Shown here: positions 8,256 to 15,953 of the stretch, in pieces
How the letters are laid out: every line of letters starts with the position of its first letter
Position numbering within the stretch: the first letter of the stretch is position 1
The notes under the pieces: generated by a model
What the model was told of the DNA's origin: nothing
The model's input: the letters and a program-made list of their open reading frames with translations, nothing else
The model's database searches: none
NCBI RefSeq assembly: GCF_913046405.1
Contig: NZ_CAJWRQ010000020.1
Coordinates: 1 to 33,113, forward strand
Length of the DNA stretch: 33,113 bases
Source of the DNA: an uncultured Christiangramia sp.
GTDB taxonomy: Bacteria > Bacteroidota > Bacteroidia > Flavobacteriales > Flavobacteriaceae
Reading direction: 5' to 3'
Position numbers and translations under genes: made by a program

Positions 8256-9250
8256 ATATAGCTGTAGTTATCCTGAACTGGAACGGGGAAGATCTGTTGA
8301 AAAAATTCCTGCCTTCGGTTATTACAAATTCTAAAGAAGCAAAGATCTATGTAGCTGATAATAATTCTACAGATGAATCTGTAGCGGTTTTAAAGATCAG
8401 CTTCCCAGAGGTCCATATTATCCAGAATAAATCGAACAATGGTTATGCCGGCGGATACAACGAGGCTTTAAAGGCGGTTTCCGAAGAAATTATCATTCTA
8501 CTGAATAGTGATGTAGAGGTTACCAGGAACTGGCTGGTTCCAATACTGGAAATCTTTCAAAAAGAAGCAGATGTAGCGGCAATTCAGCCAAAAATACTAG
8601 ATTACAAAAAAAAGGATCATTTTGAGTACGCCGGTGCAGCCGGTGGTTATCTAGACCAATTTGGATATCCTTTCTGCCGGGGAAGGATTTTTCAGAAAAT
8701 GGAGGAAGATATAGGACAGTATGATGATAACCATGAGATCTTCTGGGCTTCAGGTGCCTGCTTTGCCATTAGGAATTCAGTTTACCAGGAAGCTGGCGGA
8801 CTTGATGAAGACTTCTTCGCTCACCAGGAAGAAATAGATCTTTGCTGGAGAATTCAGAATATGGGATATCGCATAAAATATACAGCAGATTCTGTCGTTT
8901 ACCACGTAGGTGGAGCGACCTTATCAAGTATGGATCCCAAAAAAACCTATTATAATTTTAGAAATGGTCTTTTTTTATTGCTGAAAAACCTTAGATCGAC
9001 AGATTTACTCCCAATATTATTCGGAAGAATGATCCTTGACGGAGTTGCTGCTCTGAAGTTTTTAAGCGAAGGAAAAGTGGATCATTTTACGGCAATTTTA
9101 AAAGCTCATGGCAGCTTCTATTCATCATTTAACAAGATTAGAAAAAAGCGTCCCGATCATTTTAAAATTGAGCGATATTATGAATTGCGTTCTATTGTGT
9201 ATCAACATTTTATCCTTAAAAAGGCCCGCTATTGTGAACTCAAAAAATAA
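8252..9250 (+). CDS. Family 2 glycosyltransferase (rhamnosyl-type)
   Basis: This is a GT-A fold inverting glycosyltransferase of 332 residues. Motifs in order: ILNWNG (7-12), DNNS (36-39), NGYAGG (63-68), LNSDVEV with the metal DxD-like site (84-90), ASGACF (166-171) and HQEEIDLCWR (191-200), whose acidic residues include the likely catalytic base. The C-terminal part (about 240-275) is hydrophobic and may associate with the membrane. The NGYAGG plus ExDLCWR pattern resembles WbbL/rhamnosyltransferase-like enzymes that build surface polysaccharides, but sugar donor and acceptor cannot be told. It overlaps the HsdR-N gene by four bases (ATGA), a sign of coupled translation, and is followed by an AT-rich terminator. 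Confidence 0.88.
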   Translation: MNIAVVILNWNGEDLLKKFLPSVITNSKEAKIYVADNNSTDESVAVLKISFPEVHIIQNKSNNGYAGGYNEALKAVSEEIIILLNSDVEVTRNWLVPILEIFQKEADVAAIQPKILDYKKKDHFEYAGAAGGYLDQFGYPFCRGRIFQKMEEDIGQYDDNHEIFWASGACFAIRNSVYQEAGGLDEDFFAHQEEIDLCWRIQNMGYRIKYTADSVVYHVGGATLSSMDPKKTYYNFRNGLFLLLKNLRSTDLLPILFGRMILDGVAALKFLSEGKVDHFTAILKAHGSFYSSFNKIRKKRPDHFKIERYYELRSIVYQHFILKKARYCELKK

Positions 9251-9267
9251 TATAAAAAGGAAATGTT

Positions 9268-9296
9268 AAAATAGCTTTCCACCTTGCTATTTTTTT
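9268..9296 (+). terminator. AT-rich intrinsic terminator after the glycosyltransferase gene
   Basis: AAAATAGC (9268-9275) and GCTATTTT (9286-9293) form a perfect 8-base stem with a 10-base loop, followed by more T. The stem is weak in GC but placed correctly between the glycosyltransferase gene and the OmpA promoter. Confidence 0.5.
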
Positions 9297-9298
9297 GA

Positions 9299-9306
9299 TA
9301 TTTTTG
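9299..9306 (+). promoter_or_regulatory. -7 box of the OmpA-lipoprotein promoter
   Basis: TATTTTTG matches the Bacteroidota -7 consensus TAnnTTTG and lies 34 bases before the ATG at 9341, immediately after the upstream terminator. No good -33 TTG at the standard spacing was seen. Confidence 0.5.
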
Positions 9307-9340
9307 GCCTCTAAACAATTTAAAATTTAAGAAACTAGTT

Positions 9341-10186
9341 ATGAAAAAAATCATGCTAATGTCGGCTACTGCGGCCCTTTTGCTATCTTCATGTGTTTCA
9401 CAGAAAAAATACAATGAACTTGAAACAAAACAACGTGAAACTCAGGATCAATTAAATACTGCTACAGTAAAATTGAACTCCTGTCTTGATGAAAAAGAGC
9501 GTCTAAATAGCCAGGTTGCAAATTTAAATAATACCAATGCTGCGTTATTGAACAACGTAGGGAACTTAGCAACTCTTTCTAAGAAAGAAGCTGAGAACAT
9601 GGAACGTTCTTTGGAAAGTATCAAAGAAAAAGACCTTGCAATTCGTTCTATGCAAGATGCCATGAACAAGAAAGATTCTGTAACTCTTGCTCTTGTAACC
9701 AGTCTTAAAGGAGCTCTTGGCAACCTTAATGATGAGGATATCGAGATTAATGTTGAGAAAGGTGTTGTTTACGTATCTATTTCAGACAAATTACTTTTCG
9801 ATAGCGGTCGTTACAACGTAACATCTCGTGCGAAAGAAGTTCTTGGTAAAGTAGCTACTGTTGTAAACAACAAGCCAAATATCGAATTTATGGTTGAAGG
9901 TCATACAGATGACAAAGCAATCAGCACTTCTATGTTCGAAGATAACTGGGATCTAAGTGTGAAACGTGCAACTTCTGTAGTACGTGTTCTTCAGGATGAG
10001 TTTGGTGTTGAGCCAGCTCGTATGACTGCTGCAGGTAGATCTTACTATGTACCACTTGCAAGCAATGAAACTGCTGAAGGTCGTGCTAAGAACCGTAGAA
10101 CAAGAATTGTTGTTCTTCCTAAACTTGATCAATTCTATAGTATGATCGAAGATGGAATGGAGAAAGCTAGTTCTCAGTCTAACTAA
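9341..10186 (+). CDS. OmpA family peptidoglycan-binding lipoprotein
   Basis: The protein has 281 residues. A lipoprotein signal ends at C18 (LLSSC), followed by a long heptad-rich coiled coil (about 20-115, rich in N, L, K and E). The C-terminal OmpA domain is at about 135-255. It carries the FDSGRY strand, VEGHTDDKAI, the SVKRATSVVRVL helix and the GRAKNRRTRIVV end that together bind the diaminopimelate of peptidoglycan. The likely role is tethering the outer membrane to the cell wall. Codon choice leans to GGT, CGT and GTT more than in the neighbours, as in strongly expressed genes. It is a single-gene unit with its own -7 box and a strong terminator. Confidence 0.92.
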   Translation: MKKIMLMSATAALLLSSCVSQKKYNELETKQRETQDQLNTATVKLNSCLDEKERLNSQVANLNNTNAALLNNVGNLATLSKKEAENMERSLESIKEKDLAIRSMQDAMNKKDSVTLALVTSLKGALGNLNDEDIEINVEKGVVYVSISDKLLFDSGRYNVTSRAKEVLGKVATVVNNKPNIEFMVEGHTDDKAISTSMFEDNWDLSVKRATSVVRVLQDEFGVEPARMTAAGRSYYVPLASNETAEGRAKNRRTRIVVLPKLDQFYSMIEDGMEKASSQSN

Positions 10187-10207
10187 TTAGAAACCTTTCT
10201 ATATATC

Positions 10208-10236
10208 AAAGCCTCTGCATTGCAGGGGCTTTTTTA
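10208..10236 (+). terminator. Strong intrinsic terminator of the OmpA gene
   Basis: AAAGCCTCTG (10208-10217) pairs with CAGGGGCTTT (10223-10232), with one G-T wobble and a CATTG loop, followed by a T-run. It lies 22 bases after the stop codon. Confidence 0.85.
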
Positions 10237-10309
10237 TTTATCAGTTTTAACATCTGATCTTCAGGAATTTATATTATTTTAGTAGTATTCCCTACTCTCT
10301 AAATCACTA

Positions 10310-11371
10310 ATGATGAAAGCACTCAAAATTAGTAGCGGAATACTTCTTCTAGGTCTCTCCCTGTTCCAGGTATCCTGCTCCTCGGAAACTATTGAAACTA
10401 AGACCGAATCAACAGAAAACATTTATACTTCAGCTGAGTTTGAAATTAGAGAAATTGATCTCAACTCTTATAAAATGCTTACCGAGATTGAATATCCTCC
10501 GGCTAAAAATCGATCCTGCGAAATCACGTCGTTTCAAAGTCTACTTCGGAAGAATTTCGAGAAACTGATTGAAGATCCATACTTTGATGTGGAACCGGTT
10601 TTCTATTTAAGAGACCTTCATACCAAATATGTTACTCATTATATTGGTCCGAATTATTATGGTAGTGATGGACAATACGATCATCTAGCATATAAACGCA
10701 TACGAGAACTTCAGAAATTCTGGCAGCTTGACCGGCAGATCTATTTAAATGGACAGCATACCGCAACCCTGGAAGATCCACAGCAATTAGCTGATATGAT
10801 CGAAAGTTTTGATCGTAGCGTTCGCAATGCTACAGAAGCTAGAATTAAAGCTTTACATATTATTGAAACTTATGAGAAAAGCACGCAGATCCCCGAAAAT
10901 ACCTTCTTTGCCCTCGATGCATTTACCAGATCAAATGGTCTTCTGGTCATAAGTGATGGTATTTTAGAGTTACTGGAAGAATCAGGGATTCCCGGAGAAA
11001 TAGCCTTTAGCGGACTCCTCGCTCACGAATGGTGGCACCAGGCTCAATTTGAGTATAATCAACAATGGAAGAGTGACTATATCAATTTAGAGAATCCTGA
11101 GCTTTTAAGAGAACTAGAGGCAGATTTTGCAGCAGCTTATTTTCTGGGTCACAAAAGAGGTGCAACTTATAATTGGAAGCGCATCGAATCATTTTTCGAC
11201 ATGAGCTATAGTTCCGGAGATTGTTTTACTGAAAGTCCAGGTCATCACGGAACACCTGCTCAAAGATTGAAAGCTGCCCAAAGCGGTTTCGAACTGGCGT
11301 ACTCTGAGAAAAAGAAAGGAAAACCAGGAAAGCCATTTGAAATACATACGGCGTTTCTGGAATCCATGTAA
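10310..11371 (+). CDS. Lipoprotein with HExxH metalloprotease signature
   Basis: The protein has 353 residues. A lipoprotein signal ends at C23 (VSCSS), so it is likely membrane-anchored. The C-terminal half carries a zincin-like site: HEWWH (H239, E240, H243) in a helix, then ELEADFAAAY with E268 or E270 as likely third ligand about 25 residues later, and a late HHGTPAQRLKAAQSG segment (about 312-326). This order recalls M48-like and putative neutral zinc metallopeptidases (PF04228-like), where the E-ADxxAA motif is shared. The first half (about 40-200) is not recognised. The start has two adjacent ATGs (10310 and 10313); either gives the same signal. It stands alone, followed by a terminator shared with the convergent alpha/beta hydrolase gene. 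Confidence 0.72.
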   Translation: MMKALKISSGILLLGLSLFQVSCSSETIETKTESTENIYTSAEFEIREIDLNSYKMLTEIEYPPAKNRSCEITSFQSLLRKNFEKLIEDPYFDVEPVFYLRDLHTKYVTHYIGPNYYGSDGQYDHLAYKRIRELQKFWQLDRQIYLNGQHTATLEDPQQLADMIESFDRSVRNATEARIKALHIIETYEKSTQIPENTFFALDAFTRSNGLLVISDGILELLEESGIPGEIAFSGLLAHEWWHQAQFEYNQQWKSDYINLENPELLRELEADFAAAYFLGHKRGATYNWKRIESFFDMSYSSGDCFTESPGHHGTPAQRLKAAQSGFELAYSEKKKGKPGKPFEIHTAFLESM

Positions 11372-11375
11372 TAAA

Positions 11376-11397
11376 GAAGCCCTCGCTAGAGGGCTTC
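11376..11397. terminator. Bidirectional terminator between convergent genes
   Basis: GAAGCCCTC (11376-11384) and GAGGGCTTC (11389-11397) form a perfect 9-base stem with a GCTA loop. It serves the metalloprotease lipoprotein (plus) and the alpha/beta hydrolase (minus). Confidence 0.85.
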
Positions 11398-11418
11398 ATT
11401 CATTTAGTTAATTATAGG

Positions 11419-12255
11419 TTACTTCTTAAGAAAATCTACGAGTAACCTGTTAAACTCTGCAGTGTGAGTAAGAACAAGACCGTGTGGAGCATCCATCACC
11501 TCATGGTATTCGCTATTTGATATCATTTCAGCACTCTTTTTTCCAGCTATTTTAATAGGTACGACTTGATCTGCGGTACCATGAACAACCAGCGTAGGAA
11601 TATCGAATTTCTTTAGATCTTCTCTAAAATCTGTTTTTCCGAACGAGTCGACACATTCCAAAGTGGCATTCGGTGATGCCTGAGATCCTATAGACCAATA
11701 GTAGTGCGCCATATCTTCACTTATTCTATCTGCATTGTCTTCGAAGTTGAGAAATTGGTCTCCAAATTCTGATAAAAATCCGGGACGGTCCTTTCTAAGA
11801 TTCTTTTTAAAACCTTCAAATGTCTCTGCATCCAAACCATCAGGATTATCGTCAGTCTTCAGCATAAATGGTGGCACTGCTGATATTAAGGCCGCTTTGC
11901 TTAATTTAGAAGTTCCGTAGTTTGCGATATAGCGGGCTACTTCTCCTCCACCCATAGAAAAACCAACGATCGTAGCATCCTTAAGGTCTAATTTATTGAT
12001 AAGATCATTCAAATCCTTTGCCAGCGAATCATAATCATATCCAGTCCATGGCATATCGCTTGCTCCAAAACCTCTGCGATCGTAGGCAATACATCTAAAT
12101 CCTGCCTCAACGATAGATTCTATCTGGTATTCCCACATTCTATGACTTAATGGCCAACCATGAATTAAAATTACCGGTTTACCTTCACCATAGTCTTCAT
12201 AATATAAATTAATAGGTTGCCCCTTAACTTTAGTTGTAGTCTCTAATGTACTCAT
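11419..12255 (-). CDS. Alpha/beta hydrolase (non-heme chloroperoxidase/arylesterase type)
   Basis: The protein has 278 residues with the complete alpha/beta hydrolase triad: nucleophile S100 in GFSMGG, acid D229 in HGTADQVVP and H258 in APHGL. The oxyanion-hole motif HGWPLS is at 32-37. YDRRGFGASD (59-67) and HGxADQVVP are typical of the cofactor-free haloperoxidase/arylesterase group, which act as esterases or perhydrolases in vitro. There is no signal peptide, so it is cytoplasmic. It is a single-gene unit, separated from the upstream YciO gene by about 100 bases with a terminator. The natural substrate is unknown. Confidence 0.87.
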   Translation of the reverse strand: MSTLETTTKVKGQPINLYYEDYGEGKPVILIHGWPLSHRMWEYQIESIVEAGFRCIAYDRRGFGASDMPWTGYDYDSLAKDLNDLINKLDLKDATIVGFSMGGGEVARYIANYGTSKLSKAALISAVPPFMLKTDDNPDGLDAETFEGFKKNLRKDRPGFLSEFGDQFLNFEDNADRISEDMAHYYWSIGSQASPNATLECVDSFGKTDFREDLKKFDIPTLVVHGTADQVVPIKIAGKKSAEMISNSEYHEVMDAPHGLVLTHTAEFNRLLVDFLKK

Positions 12256-12297
12256 AACTTATTTTTTCTTTTAAGTTACTATCCCATAATGAGTTTG

Positions 12298-12318
12298 AAA
12301 AAACCTGATAAGGCTTTA
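12298..12318 (-). terminator. Candidate terminator of the yciO gene
   Basis: Read on the minus strand, AAAGCCT-TATC-AGGTTTT forms a 7-base stem (one G-T pair) followed by T. It lies about 40 bases after the yciO stop and before the alpha/beta hydrolase start. Confidence 0.45.
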
Positions 12319-12357
12319 ATAGCGAATTAACTAGAAAGAGTGGGAAATCTTAAAATT

Positions 12358-12978
12358 TTACATGATTTCAAGGGAACCTTTTCCTTCACGGATTACTTCG
12401 GGCTCTGGCGTTGTAAGATCGATTACAGTTGAAGCAACATTATCGCCATAACCACCATCGATTACCAGATCCACCAGGTTATCCCATTTCTCACGAATTA
12501 ATTCTGGATCTGTACTGTATTCCAGTACCTCATCTTCATCCCTAATCGAGGTTGAAATAATTGGGTTACCAAGTGCCTTGACTATCGCCTGACAAATGGA
12601 ATTATCCGGAACCCTGATCCCTACTGTTTTTTTCTTTTTGAAGACACTTGGAAGATTATTTCCGCCCGGTAATATAAAAGTATATGGGCCTGGTAAACAT
12701 CTTTTAAGAATCTTGAAGGTAGTTGTATCGATTTGTTTTACATAATCAGAAAGATTGCTAAGATCTTCGCAAACAAAGGAAAAATTAGCTTTTTCCAATT
12801 TTACGTTCTTGATCCTGGCAATCTTTTCTAATGCACTGTTATTGGTGATATCGCATCCCAACCCATAAATGGTATCTGTTGGATATATGATAAGGCCTCC
12901 TTTTTTGAGGACTTCTACTACCTTGTTTATATGTTTTGGTGCAGGATTTTCATCGTAAATTCTTAGAAGTTCAGCCAT
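12358..12978 (-). CDS. yciO: YrdC/Sua5 domain protein, YciO type
   Basis: The protein has 206 residues, the same length as E. coli YciO. It shows the YrdC fold motifs YPTDTIYGLGCD (about 32-43), LPGPYTFIL (about 95-103), VGIRVPD (about 118-124), STSI and the C-terminal TVIDLT..PEVIREGKG (about 183-202). The fold binds ATP, bicarbonate and threonine in threonylcarbamoyl-AMP synthases (TsaC/Sua5), which make the t6A tRNA modification. However, the lysine/arginine motif after the third helix reads KNVKLEK instead of the usual KxRP, and the C-terminus follows YciO. A t6A role is therefore not certain. It may belong to the YciO side family of unclear activity. Confidence 0.82.
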   Translation of the reverse strand: MAELLRIYDENPAPKHINKVVEVLKKGGLIIYPTDTIYGLGCDITNNSALEKIARIKNVKLEKANFSFVCEDLSNLSDYVKQIDTTTFKILKRCLPGPYTFILPGGNNLPSVFKKKKTVGIRVPDNSICQAIVKALGNPIISTSIRDEDEVLEYSTDPELIREKWDNLVDLVIDGGYGDNVASTVIDLTTPEPEVIREGKGSLEIM

Positions 12979-13020
12979 ATTAGTATGTTTTTGATCTTCT
13001 TAAAATTAAGATATTCCGCG

Positions 13021-13028
13021 CAAATCTA
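13021..13028 (-). promoter_or_regulatory. Candidate -7 box of yciO
   Basis: On the minus strand TAGATTTG fits TAnnTTTG exactly. It lies in the 55-base gap between the Tudor-like gene and yciO, about 42 bases before the yciO ATG. No -33 TTG was found at standard spacing. Confidence 0.4.
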
Positions 13029-13033
13029 AGGTC

Positions 13034-13270
13034 TTAGTCTGCCTTTTTAACTTCGCTTTCAAGTTTTAAAACATTGCTACCATCTTCCTGTTCGATGTAC
13101 AATGCTTTGTTGCCTTCTTCTCCATCGCGGGTCACTTCATTACCATCGATTGTTCGGGTTACTTTCTTGGTAAATGTACTTTGCACTTTTCCTTCCGAAG
13201 TTCCATTTCCCCAATCCCATTTTACTTTACTTCCTTCTTTAATCATAACTTTTTTTTCAAGATAGTTCAT
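13034..13270 (-). CDS. Small Tudor-like protein (DUF2945, 'hypervirulence associated' family)
   Basis: This is a small protein of 78 residues matching the HVA_TUDOR/DUF2945 pattern: GSKVKWDWGNGTSEGKV (13-29) opens an SH3-like barrel. It continues with KKVTRTIDGNEVTR and ends with ALYIEQEDGSNVLKLESEV. A second in-frame ATG at 13246 (MIKEGSKV) matches the usual family start better, so the true protein may have 70 residues. Its function is not known; the family name comes from a fungal observation and should not be read as virulence here. It is separated from the upstream UvrD gene by 208 bases with a terminator. Confidence 0.75.
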   Translation of the reverse strand: MNYLEKKVMIKEGSKVKWDWGNGTSEGKVQSTFTKKVTRTIDGNEVTRDGEEGNKALYIEQEDGSNVLKLESEVKKAD

Positions 13271-13345
13271 AGATCAAATTTCCGAAGAAATTTAAATAAA
13301 TCGCTAACAGTGTTTTACAAGAAGATTAACTTATTCCGAAGAGGC

Positions 13346-13375
13346 ATAAAAAAAGAGACCTAAAAGCAGGTCTCT
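13346..13375 (-). terminator. Intrinsic terminator of the UvrD-like helicase gene
   Basis: AGAGACCT (13354-13361) and AGGTCTCT (13368-13375) form an 8-base stem. On the minus strand it is followed by a run of seven T (plus-strand A at 13347-13353). It lies about 104 bases after the helicase stop codon. The rest of the 13271-13478 gap shows no further feature. Confidence 0.8.
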
Positions 13376-13478
13376 ATAAAAACGTTGTTTTTTATTTGGT
13401 TTCTGGAGTTGTAAAAATGTAGGGATTTATACGACTCTGAGCTAATATATGTATTTTCTACAGTAATTCTAGAAATTT

Positions 13479-15800
13479 TTAGGAAAGAATTTTCAGCTTC
13501 GCAAAACGTAAGAGTAAATTCTTTATACCGCCCTGTTCAAATTCGATTTCAGCTTTTCGATCCTGGCCAACACCCTCAAGTTTAAGAACTTTACCTTTTC
13601 CAAAACGCATATGCTCTACTTCATCCCCCGCGGAAAGATTCAAAGTGTTCATAGCTTTCTCCGGCTCTTTTGCAGCTGGTCTTAATTTTCGAAGTTTACG
13701 CAGTTGTTCTTCTGAAGGTTTATGTGCAGGAGGTGGTGTTCCTGTTCTGGGTTTGGATTGTCTTAATTTGCTCTTATCCACATCATCTCCAAAGATATCT
13801 GTGTCTATTAAGGGCTTGTACTTATAATCATCCTGTGGCACCAGAGTTTCAAGGTATTGCTCATCGATTTCCTCAATAAATCTACTAGGCTCGGCATCTA
13901 CAAGTTTACCCCAGCGATATCTGGAAAGTGTATAGGTAAGATAGGCCTGCTTCTCGGCTCTGGTTATAGCTACATAAAACAATCGGCGTTCTTCTTCAAG
14001 TTCGCTTCTTGTATTCATACTCATCCCCGATGGAAAAAGATCTTCTTCCATTCCTACGATATATACATAAGGAAATTCAAGACCTTTGGCCAGGTGAATG
14101 GTCATTAGTGCAACTCGATCATCATCCCCGGTATCATTATCCAGATCTGTAGCAAGTGCCACATCTTCAAGAAATTCTGATAAAGATCCAGTGGCGTCTG
14201 CTATCTCTCGCTGGCCTTCCACAAAATCCCTGATACCATTAAGCAGTTCTTCTATATTTTCAATTCTGGCAATTCCTTCAGGTGTACCATCTTTTTTAAG
14301 TTCCTGAACCAGCCCGGTCTTTTTAGTCACCATTTCAGCGATCTGGAAGGCGTCCATAGTTTCATTGGAAATGGCAAAACTCTGAATCATATTTACAAAA
14401 TTCTCCAGTTTGGTCTGCGTTCCACGATTGATCTTAAGTTCAAGTTTGTCCAGATTCTGAATAACTTCAAAAATAGACCTGTTATGCTGATTGGCGGTTA
14501 CAGAAAGCCTGTCCATCGTGGTCTGTCCAATTCCTCGCGCTGGATAGTTGATCACTCTTTTCAGAGCCTCTTCATCCTTATTATTCAGTATAAGTCTTAA
14601 ATAAGAAAGAACATCCTTGATCTCTTTTCGCTGGTAGAATGAAAGTCCGCCATAAATTCTATAAGGAATATCCCTCTTCCGCAGCGCGTCTTCCATCGCC
14701 CTACTCTGCGCATTCGTTCTATAAAGGATGGCGAAATCACCATTATTAAGCTGTTGTTGCATTTTGTTCTCAAAGATAGAACTGGCAACATAGCGCCCCT
14801 CTTCCCCATCTGTAAGTAACCTGTTCACAACGATCTTTGGCCCGTCATCATTCGCGGTCCATACGATCTTATCCAGCTTGGTCTTATTCTTATCAATAAT
14901 TGAGTTGGCTGCGTGAACAATGTTTCGGGTAGACCTGTAATTCTGCTCAAGCCTGTACATCTGTACATTATCATAATCCTTCTGAAAATTCAGAATGTTA
15001 TTAATATTGGCACCACGAAAAGCATAGATACTCTGGGCATCATCTCCTACCACACATATATTCTGAAATTTATCTGAAAGTGCTCTTACGATCAAATACT
15101 GAGAATGATTGGTATCCTGATACTCATCCACCAGGATATATTTAAATCTACTCTGGTACTTGTGAAGTACATCCGGAAACCTGTTCAGTAATTCATTCGT
15201 TTTTAGAAGCAGATCATCAAAGTCCATCGCACCCGCCTTGAAACAGCGATCTACATATTGCTGGTAGATCTCTCCCAATCTTGGCTTTTTGGACATCGCA
15301 TCGGCTTCCTGTAATTCCTGATTCTGGAAATAGGCCTTTACCGTAATAAGACTATTCTTATAAGAAGAAATCCGGTTGTAGACCTGTTTGTATTTGTACA
15401 CATCCTTGTCCAGACGCATATCTTTTATGATCGCTCTTATCACCGAATGAGAATCCTGAGTATCGTAAATGGTGAAATTTGAAGGGTAACCAAGTTTATC
15501 GGCTTCGAACCTCAGCATTTTAGCGAAAACGGAGTGAAAAGTTCCCATCCAGAGATTCTTCGCTTCGCTACTTCCAACGATCTTGGCAATACGCTGTTTC
15601 ATCTCCCGTGCTGCCTTGTTGGTAAAGGTTAGCGAAAGAATATTGAACGCATCCACTCCCTGATTCATCAGGTAAGCAATCCTGTAGGTTAACACCCTTG
15701 TTTTGCCAGATCCCGCACCGGCAATAACGATCATTGGTCCGTCTTTCTGCAGCACCGGGGCCCTTTGTGCATCATTTAATTCAGCTAAGTAAGCTTCCAA
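13479..15800 (-). CDS. UvrD/PcrA-type SF1 DNA helicase, TTG start
   Basis: This is an ATP-dependent 3'-5' helicase of 773 residues, the usual PcrA/UvrD size, acting in repair and clearing of recombination intermediates. Motifs: Q-motif region LNDAQR (8-13), Walker A GAGSGKT (28-34), TFTNKAAREM (58-67), Walker B DEYQDT (225-230), GDDAQSIYAFRGA (about 252-264), QNYRST (286-291), MTIHLAKGLEFPYV (about 570-583) and RRLFYVAITRAEK (about 608-620). The C-terminus (about 725-773) is the Tudor-like RNA-polymerase-interacting region (GDEVEHMRFGKGKVL). The start is TTG at 15798-15800: an in-frame TAA lies four codons upstream with no ATG between, and GGAG sits about seven bases ahead. Confidence 0.93.
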   Translation of the reverse strand: MEAYLAELNDAQRAPVLQKDGPMIVIAGAGSGKTRVLTYRIAYLMNQGVDAFNILSLTFTNKAAREMKQRIAKIVGSSEAKNLWMGTFHSVFAKMLRFEADKLGYPSNFTIYDTQDSHSVIRAIIKDMRLDKDVYKYKQVYNRISSYKNSLITVKAYFQNQELQEADAMSKKPRLGEIYQQYVDRCFKAGAMDFDDLLLKTNELLNRFPDVLHKYQSRFKYILVDEYQDTNHSQYLIVRALSDKFQNICVVGDDAQSIYAFRGANINNILNFQKDYDNVQMYRLEQNYRSTRNIVHAANSIIDKNKTKLDKIVWTANDDGPKIVVNRLLTDGEEGRYVASSIFENKMQQQLNNGDFAILYRTNAQSRAMEDALRKRDIPYRIYGGLSFYQRKEIKDVLSYLRLILNNKDEEALKRVINYPARGIGQTTMDRLSVTANQHNRSIFEVIQNLDKLELKINRGTQTKLENFVNMIQSFAISNETMDAFQIAEMVTKKTGLVQELKKDGTPEGIARIENIEELLNGIRDFVEGQREIADATGSLSEFLEDVALATDLDNDTGDDDRVALMTIHLAKGLEFPYVYIVGMEEDLFPSGMSMNTRSELEEERRLFYVAITRAEKQAYLTYTLSRYRWGKLVDAEPSRFIEEIDEQYLETLVPQDDYKYKPLIDTDIFGDDVDKSKLRQSKPRTGTPPPAHKPSEEQLRKLRKLRPAAKEPEKAMNTLNLSAGDEVEHMRFGKGKVLKLEGVGQDRKAEIEFEQGGIKNLLLRFAKLKILS

Positions 15801-15811
15801 ATCTTCTCCAT
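15801..15811 (-). promoter_or_regulatory. Ribosome binding site that decides the helicase TTG start
   Basis: On the minus strand the leader reads ATGGAGAAGAT directly before TTG. GGAG is a good Shine-Dalgarno core about seven bases from the TTG. It lies inside an out-of-frame ATG mini-ORF of eight codons (15785-15811) that overlaps the helicase start. Confidence 0.5.
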
Positions 15812-15953
15812 TTTATTAATGCTGAAAGGTAACTAAAATGCTCAAAAAACTAAACCCGTATCCAACCGATTTTTAAACATTAAGGAAGTCTTCTGAAGCA
15901 TTGCACGATATTTTAATATCTTTAAAAATTCAACATTATTCCATCTTACTTCC

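Noticed and set aside
13034-13270. Virulence factor
   Set aside because: The DUF2945 family label mentions hypervirulence, yet the protein is a small Tudor-like fold common in free-living bacteria, and nothing around it supports virulence.
15914-15925. TATCTTTA as a firm promoter for the DsrE operon
   Set aside because: It differs from TAnnTTTG at the last base and has no TTG at the usual distance, so I mention it only as a note and do not list it as a feature.
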